Positions 59,712 to 64,000 of a stretch of DNA of 64,000 nucleotides are shown here, piece after piece; within the stretch, counting starts at the first letter, position 1; each line of letters opens with the position of its first letter. The notes under the pieces are model-generated. The model did not search any database. It saw only the letters and a program-made list of their open reading frames with translations, and was not told where the DNA came from. This DNA is from Ulvibacterium sp965248315 (GTDB lineage Bacteria > Bacteroidota > Bacteroidia > Flavobacteriales > Flavobacteriaceae): NCBI RefSeq assembly GCF_965248315.1, contig NZ_CBDFIX010000002.1, positions 310,001 through 374,000 of the forward strand. Reading direction: 5' to 3'. Both the position numbers and the translations under genes were made by a program.

Positions 59712-59799
59712 ATGTTGTTTTTTTGCCTGAAACTGTTTTAATCAATTGAAAAACAACACTTTAATCAAATCGTTGTTCTTGATATGACTGTATAGGGAT

Positions 59800-59835
59800 G
59801 TGTAAAAAACCAAGAAAAGTGTATAAGATTTACAC
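59800..59835. promoter_or_regulatory. Candidate activator site upstream of gene B
   Basis: GTGTA-n7-TACAC at 59819-59835 with a same-orientation half-site GTGTA at 59800-59804, about 115 bp upstream of the -24 element. The arrangement copies that of gene A, with the half-site one helical turn closer. Direct repeats TTTAATCAA at 59737 and 59760 lie between. Confidence 0.45.
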
Positions 59836-59867
59836 ACATTTTCCATATCCATTTTTATCAAAGCTGT

Positions 59868-61418
59868 TTAACGGGCGTTACTTACCTGATGTGAAGGTTT
59901 TAATAGGTCGTTTACCGTCTTTACCGGGTTGAAGGTAGACAAAGGCACTTCCACGAATATGGTATTCCAAAAGGCCATAGCGCCATTCCAGAGGCCTGGA
60001 AGCTCTAAGGCTTTTAATTCCCTGCCTTCCTTTGTTTTTCCTGTTATAAATCCCTGTTTTGGGTCTATAAAATTCAGCAAATTATATTTTGTCCCCTTAT
60101 AATCTTTGATGCCACAGACTAAATCCACAGGATTAAAATGAGTGGAGTTCCTAAAAATGGAAACTTGGGTGCTATTATTCATATCAACTTGGGCGGATTC
60201 CACAATCTGTAAAGAGATCGTATCATGTCTATCCCGAATCCAGAACGGGCCACCTCCCGGTTCTCCTTCATTTTTAACCATACCGCAAACACGTATAGGT
60301 CGGTTTATTTTATCCTTTATTATCTCAACTTGTTCCGTTATATCCAAGCTTGGAAAACTATTGGAAAATTTGACATTTAGTCGATTGGTCAAAAATTTCT
60401 CGATTTCCCTCAATTTTTCGTTTTCTAAGGGGTCTCCATCCAGCAGTCTAGCATATTCAAACGCCTTTTGTTGAACCTCCAATAAAACTCCTGCCAATGT
60501 TTTTTTACTGTCCGATACTTCTTCCAAAACTTCTGGAACAACTACGTTATCAATATTTTTAATAAATATGACATCGGCATCTTGTTCGTTCAAATTTTCA
60601 ATCAACGCCCCATGTCCGCCAGGTCTGAACAACAATGAACCATCATTATCGCGAAATGGGTTATTTTCCATATCTACAGCTATGGTATCGGTAGAAGGTT
60701 TTTGATAAGAATACTCGACCTGATAGAAAGTGTTTGTCTTGGCAGAAACCCGTTCCTTGACCGAATCGAATTCCTTTTTGAACATTTCTTCATGCTGCGG
60801 GGAAATTGTGAAATGCAGATTTGCTTTCTGCTCGGTCTTGGCATACTTGGACGCTTCAATCAGATGCTCCTCAAAAGGTGTGGCCACATTTTCCCCATAT
60901 TTATGAAAAGGTAGAAGACCTTTGGGATAAAAGCCATAATTCAAGGTATTTTCGGACATCATTTCCTTAACGAACAAGTATAATTCTTTTCCTCTAGTAC
61001 TTGCCTTTTCGGATATTCTATTCTGCACCAGATTATAAAATGGAAAATCCGATAGACCTTTCCAAAACTGCCTAAGGTCGGCATCATTTGTTCGCCTAAG
61101 ATAATCCTCTAAACTTTCACGGTCAGGGTCATATGCATCCAAAAAATTGAACAAAGCCTTAAACATTCTTGAAGCTGCCCCGGAGGCAGGAACAAATTTT
61201 AGTAAGGAAAGAGGCCCGCTGTACTCTTCAAAATAGCGAACCATTCGGGTCTGTTCATCTTCCGAAAACTTTAAAATCCCATCATCTACCAAAGCTGCTT
61301 TTTCCAACCTCACAAAAGGAATTCCTTCTTTAAAAGTTCCGATTTGTCTTTGTACAATTTCCTTTGTAATACCTTTACTTTCCAGTTGTTGCAAATCCCT
61401 TTCCGAAAGCTGTATCAT
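59868..61418 (-). CDS. DUF4301 protein (last gene of a vitamin-salvage operon)
   Basis: 516 residues, no signal. The family is recognisable from LLKFVPASGAASRMFKALFNFL, LPFHKYGENVATPFEEHLIEA, RPGGHGALIENLNEQDADVIFIKNIDN and GEPGGGPFWIRD. It looks like a sugar-nucleotidyl-transferase-type (GT-A-like) fold, with the repeated Gly-rich segments as possible nucleotide sites, but its activity is unknown. It overlaps the upstream kinase gene by 4 bp. Constant association with PnuC and a NadR-like kinase suggests a role in cofactor salvage. Confidence 0.88.
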   Translation of the reverse strand: MIQLSERDLQQLESKGITKEIVQRQIGTFKEGIPFVRLEKAALVDDGILKFSEDEQTRMVRYFEEYSGPLSLLKFVPASGAASRMFKALFNFLDAYDPDRESLEDYLRRTNDADLRQFWKGLSDFPFYNLVQNRISEKASTRGKELYLFVKEMMSENTLNYGFYPKGLLPFHKYGENVATPFEEHLIEASKYAKTEQKANLHFTISPQHEEMFKKEFDSVKERVSAKTNTFYQVEYSYQKPSTDTIAVDMENNPFRDNDGSLLFRPGGHGALIENLNEQDADVIFIKNIDNVVVPEVLEEVSDSKKTLAGVLLEVQQKAFEYARLLDGDPLENEKLREIEKFLTNRLNVKFSNSFPSLDITEQVEIIKDKINRPIRVCGMVKNEGEPGGGPFWIRDRHDTISLQIVESAQVDMNNSTQVSIFRNSTHFNPVDLVCGIKDYKGTKYNLLNFIDPKQGFITGKTKEGRELKALELPGLWNGAMAFWNTIFVEVPLSTFNPVKTVNDLLKPSHQVSNAR

Positions 61419-61978
61419 TTATCAATTAAATTATTTATGTGTTCTATGGCCGTTGACAACCGTGTTTCCTCATTTCCTTTTAGGATTACAAAATTACGGT
61501 TATATTTTTCCAAAGTATCCTTAAAATACGCAAACATTCGTTCCCTTTCGTTGGGCTTGTCCCTAAGGTCATCGCCTACCCAAGGAATGTCTATATAGGT
61601 AAGGAAATAAAGATGATACGAATTTTTCAATGCATATTCTTCCAGTAACGAATTACAATGCCCAACATAATATGCTTCGGAATATACTTTGGTTTCCAAC
61701 AAATCGGTATCACAAACAAGAACTTTTGTTGCTTTTTTGGTCAGTTCGTTTTCTAACCTCATTTGACCTTCGGCTATGGGTAACAAGTCCTTAGGCTCAC
61801 AGACCTTTTGCTCACTGTTCCATTTATTTTGCAGATATTCTCGGGCATATTCCGGTACCCATACGGTATTGTAATGCCTTGCCAGCTGTTTAGCCAGAGT
61901 GGTCTTCCCTGTTGATTCCGGTCCGAACAGAACTACCTTAACAACGTCTGAGGGCTTTTGTTTAAGTCTTTCTTCCAT
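61415..61978 (-). CDS. NadR-like P-loop kinase (nicotinamide riboside or thiamine kinase candidate)
   Basis: 187 residues. Walker A is FGPESTGKTTLAKQLA. Lid and base-binding segments resemble the ribosylnicotinamide kinase domain of NadR: VPEYAREYLQNKW, LVCDTDLLETKVYSEAYYVG and LTYIDIPWVGDDLRDKPNERERMFAYFKDTLEKY. The NadR adenylyltransferase domain is absent. It is translationally coupled to the transporter gene (46-bp overlap), a usual way to trap the imported vitamin by phosphorylation. The substrate may be nicotinamide riboside or, given the thiamine-binding protein in the operon, thiamine. Confidence 0.85.
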   Translation of the reverse strand: MEERLKQKPSDVVKVVLFGPESTGKTTLAKQLARHYNTVWVPEYAREYLQNKWNSEQKVCEPKDLLPIAEGQMRLENELTKKATKVLVCDTDLLETKVYSEAYYVGHCNSLLEEYALKNSYHLYFLTYIDIPWVGDDLRDKPNERERMFAYFKDTLEKYNRNFVILKGNEETRLSTAIEHINNLIDK

Positions 61979-62571
61979 GAGAAATAACCGAAAATGGCAA
62001 TTATGGTTAAAATGAAAAACAGTATCGAACTAAAGATAAGTCCTTTGTACAAATAGAGCGGAACGGTGATGATGTCACCAATAATCAAATATATCCAATT
62101 TTCCAGCTTCTTTTTGGCCATAAGCCACATCCCTACGAAAAAAAATGCCGTTGTAAGTATATCCGTATATGCCGTCCAAGTATTAAACCTATCCGTAGCC
62201 GAGTAGATAATAGCCACAAAAACAATAGCCGCTGCAAAAAGCAGGACTGACCATTTCTTCTCTTTTGTCGTTGTTAAGGTGACTGGTATGAAGTGGGTTC
62301 CGTCCACTTTTCTGGTCCAGGCAAACCAACCTATTATACTCATGGCGAAATAGTAGGCGTTTATGAGCATATCGCCCAAGAGGCCATAAACCCATAATAT
62401 ATAAACTGCTATTCCAGTGCCTATTATTCCCGTGGGAAAAACCAATATATTTCCCCGTTTGGAATATATAACGCTTAACAGTCCAAAAAAAGCACTTATC
62501 AATTCCAGGACAACAATATGGATGGGTGTGTCCTGATATTGCGAAAAAATCCAATCAAAAATGAGGTTCAT
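61933..62571 (-). CDS. PnuC-family vitamin transporter (nicotinamide riboside or thiamine)
   Basis: 212 residues with seven or so transmembrane helices; family segments are LELISAFFGLLSVIYSKRGNILVFPTGIIGTGIAVYIL, FAMSIIGWFAWTRK and WIYLIIGDIITVPLYLYKG. PnuC proteins carry nicotinamide riboside, and PnuT members carry thiamine. The operon partner is a thiamine-binding-type protein and a TPP-riboswitch receptor is 8 kb away, favouring thiamine, but residues cannot settle it here. It overlaps both neighbours (17 bp upstream, 46 bp downstream). Confidence 0.88.
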   Translation of the reverse strand: MNLIFDWIFSQYQDTPIHIVVLELISAFFGLLSVIYSKRGNILVFPTGIIGTGIAVYILWVYGLLGDMLINAYYFAMSIIGWFAWTRKVDGTHFIPVTLTTTKEKKWSVLLFAAAIVFVAIIYSATDRFNTWTAYTDILTTAFFFVGMWLMAKKKLENWIYLIIGDIITVPLYLYKGLIFSSILFFILTIIAIFGYFSWKKDLNKSPQTLLR

Positions 62572-62815
62572 ACTCGCTTCGGTCGGATTTTACGATTTTT
62601 ATATACATCAGACCCTTGTCCATCATCTCAAAAGCTGTCTTGATTTCGGTATGCAGCAAAGTCATTACAGTCTCGTAGTCTCCAAATACTTGGGTACTTA
62701 ATGGATTCTCTAAAATGGTAAGCCCGGAAGCCCTAAGTTTTTTTATGAAGTTGATGATGTGCTCCTCAAAATCGTCCTGTAAAGGGGAAAAGGTAAGTTC
62801 AACGGAAATGTGCAT
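62555..62815 (-). CDS. Thiamine-binding-type small protein (UPF0045/YqgV-like)
   Basis: 86 residues, ferredoxin-like alpha/beta pattern: ISVELTFSPLQDDFEEHIINFIKKLRASGLTILENPLSTQVFGDYETVMTLLHTEIKTAFE. It matches the MTH1187/YkoF-like family (thiamine_BP), members of which bind thiamine or its pyrimidine moiety. It is the first gene of a four-gene overlapping operon with the PnuC-family transporter, kinase and DUF4301 protein. No riboswitch was seen in the short upstream gap. Confidence 0.85.
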   Translation of the reverse strand: MHISVELTFSPLQDDFEEHIINFIKKLRASGLTILENPLSTQVFGDYETVMTLLHTEIKTAFEMMDKGLMYIKIVKSDRSEYEPHF

Positions 62816-62859
62816 AGTTCAGTGCTAGGAAAGTTTAAGAAACATAAATCACAAACTTA

Positions 62860-63489
62860 TCAACTTTTTAGCGCATAAACGCAGCTAAAACCCTCAAATT
62901 CCAAAAAATGGACATTATATTGAGATAAATTTCCGTGATATAAAACTTCCGCCTTTGTACAATTATCCGCAAATGAAAAATCCTTTACGTCTATATGGTG
63001 CAAAAAACTGATTCCTCGATCAGAACATATTTTATAAAGGGATTCCTTCGCTCCCCAGACAATGGTAAGCTTCCGTACCAAGGCTTCCGAATTGGCTATG
63101 GTCCGATATTCCTCAATAGGCGTAAACTTATGGGCAATACGTAATATTTTGTCCCTTTGCCTTTCTATATCAATCCCTACTTCAATGGAGTCGCTAACTA
63201 TAATTCCGGTAAAATGGCCGGAATGGGTAATAGAAATTTTTCTGCCATCAACAAGATGAGGCTTCCCCGCGGTATCATAGTACAAATCTGCATCTACATA
63301 TCCTGCCTCCGCCATTAAATGTCGAATACTCAGAAAACCCCTTCGGTGCAGCTCGGATTTCATACCGTCTATCCGTTTTTGACAATGAGGGGTCAATTCG
63401 ATTCCTTTGGATAGCTCGGCTTCCGATTCTTGAATCTTCCAAACATAAACGGATATCGATGAATTTACACGTATAGTCTTATAAAGCAT
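62860..63489 (-). CDS. 4'-phosphopantetheinyl transferase
   Basis: 209 residues. The Sfp/AcpS-type signatures are VGIDIE (magnesium ligands) and WGAKESLYK, with KISITHSGHFTGIIVS before them. It activates acyl- or peptidyl-carrier proteins with the CoA arm. The start is 84 nt from ahcY, transcribed in the opposite direction. It lies 45 nt upstream of the thiamine-binding gene on the same strand and may be co-transcribed with that operon. Confidence 0.92.
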   Translation of the reverse strand: MLYKTIRVNSSISVYVWKIQESEAELSKGIELTPHCQKRIDGMKSELHRRGFLSIRHLMAEAGYVDADLYYDTAGKPHLVDGRKISITHSGHFTGIIVSDSIEVGIDIERQRDKILRIAHKFTPIEEYRTIANSEALVRKLTIVWGAKESLYKICSDRGISFLHHIDVKDFSFADNCTKAEVLYHGNLSQYNVHFLEFEGFSCVYALKS

Positions 63490-63509
63490 GCTATTCCATA
63501 GGATATTTG

Positions 63510-63517
63510 TAACTTTG
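63510..63517 (+). promoter_or_regulatory. -7 promoter box TAACTTTG for ahcY
   Basis: Exact TAnnTTTG match 55 nt upstream of the ATG at 63573, in the divergent region with the phosphopantetheinyl transferase gene. Confidence 0.6.
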
Positions 63518-63572
63518 CAACCGCAAAAAGGAAGATTTCCTGTTTAATCTAAAGTAATAAATAAAAATTAGT

Positions 63573-64000
63573 ATGAGCACCAAAACCGTTTCTTATGTAC
63601 CATATAAGGTAAAAGATATTTCACTTGCCGATTGGGGAAGGAAAGAGATTGAATTGGCAGAAGCCGAAATGCCCGGTTTAATGTCCCTTAGGGAAGAATA
63701 CAAAGACGAACAACCTCTAAAAGGAGCGCGAATCGCAGGGTGTCTACACATGACCATACAAACCGCGGTATTGATTGAAACTTTAACGGCACTGGGTGCA
63801 GAGGTAACCTGGAGTTCCTGTAATATTTTCTCTACTCAGGATCATGCTGCGGCAGCCATAGCTGCTGCGGGTATTCCCGTTTATGCTTGGAAAGGCATGA
63901 ATGAAGAAGAGTTTGATTGGTGTATAGAACAGACCCTTTTCTTTGGCGAAGATAGAAAACCCCTGAACATGATTTTGGATGACGGGGGTGACCTTACCAA
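63573..64000 (+). CDS. ahcY: Adenosylhomocysteinase, N-terminal part (cut by window edge)
   Basis: The first 142 codons are present. The sequence is highly typical: YKVKDISLADWGRKEIELAEAEMPGLMSLREEY, then GARIAGCLHMTIQTAVLIETLTALGAEVTWSSCNIFSTQDHAAAAIAAAGIPVYAWKG and MILDDGGDLT. It hydrolyses S-adenosylhomocysteine to adenosine and homocysteine in the methyl cycle. The NAD-binding domain lies beyond the window. No SAM or SAH riboswitch was seen upstream. Confidence 0.96.
   Translation, partial: MSTKTVSYVPYKVKDISLADWGRKEIELAEAEMPGLMSLREEYKDEQPLKGARIAGCLHMTIQTAVLIETLTALGAEVTWSSCNIFSTQDHAAAAIAAAGIPVYAWKGMNEEEFDWCIEQTLFFGEDRKPLNMILDDGGDLT

Noticed and set aside
1..64000. tRNA, rRNA, insertion sequence, prophage or toxin-antitoxin genes
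   Set aside because: I found no cloverleaf-like sequence, transposase, integrase or phage structural protein in any frame I could read.

Overview
The window is chromosomal DNA from a member of the Bacteroidota, most likely a marine Flavobacteriaceae (Maribacter/Zobellia/Arenibacter-like; genus not determinable by eye). Supporting signs are two TonB-dependent receptors, standalone type IX secretion (T9SS) type A sorting domains, surface-lipoprotein signals (Cys followed by Ser/Asp runs), TAnnTTTG-type -7 promoter boxes, the near absence of Shine-Dalgarno sequences, and families typical of the phylum (DUF4296, DUF4271, DUF3098, DUF3127, DUF4301, DUF2490). I saw no rRNA, tRNA, CRISPR array, insertion sequence or prophage.

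Layout. 0-7.7 kb: the N-terminal part of a PhoB-like response regulator faces away from a TonB-dependent receptor, a surface lipoprotein made of three near-identical 311-residue repeats, and two tiny secreted proteins that are almost only a T9SS sorting domain. 7.8-30.4 kb: housekeeping genes (LuxE-like acyl-protein synthetase, tyrS, dihydroorotase, glycosyltransferases, hemD, pckA, a saccharopine dehydrogenase with an Lrp regulator, SemiSWEET, leuS with an AT-rich insertion, ftsX, uppP, truB). 30.6-37.7 kb: a TetR-controlled TolC/HlyD/ABC cassette whose ABC ATPase motifs are degraded. It is flanked by three small similar proteins, and matching palindromes lie at both ends. 37.8-41.6 kb: a LysR regulator divergent from a Thermus-type isocitrate dehydrogenase, a small unknown protein and an SbtA-like bicarbonate transporter. 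41.7-50.8 kb: mixed housekeeping genes (tag, aat, AtoE, an SSB-like DUF3127 protein, flavin reductase, histidine kinase, HIT, greA).

50.8-64 kb: a TPP riboswitch controls a TonB receptor, presumably for thiamine. Next comes a hybrid histidine kinase with an HPt domain, tail to tail with a sigma-54 activator. Two paralogous PepSY-like secreted proteins follow, both with sigma-54-like promoters and matching upstream dyads. A tightly coupled operon of thiamine-binding protein, PnuC-family transporter, NadR-like kinase and DUF4301 protein follows, then a phosphopantetheinyl transferase and the start of ahcY.

The strongest candidates for unexplored biology are the PhoB/TonB/triplicated-lipoprotein/T9SS-tail module, the TetR/pseudo-ABC export module with its satellite proteins, the LysR-icd-SbtA carbon locus, and the phosphorelay/sigma-54/PepSY-like module inside a thiamine-salvage neighbourhood.
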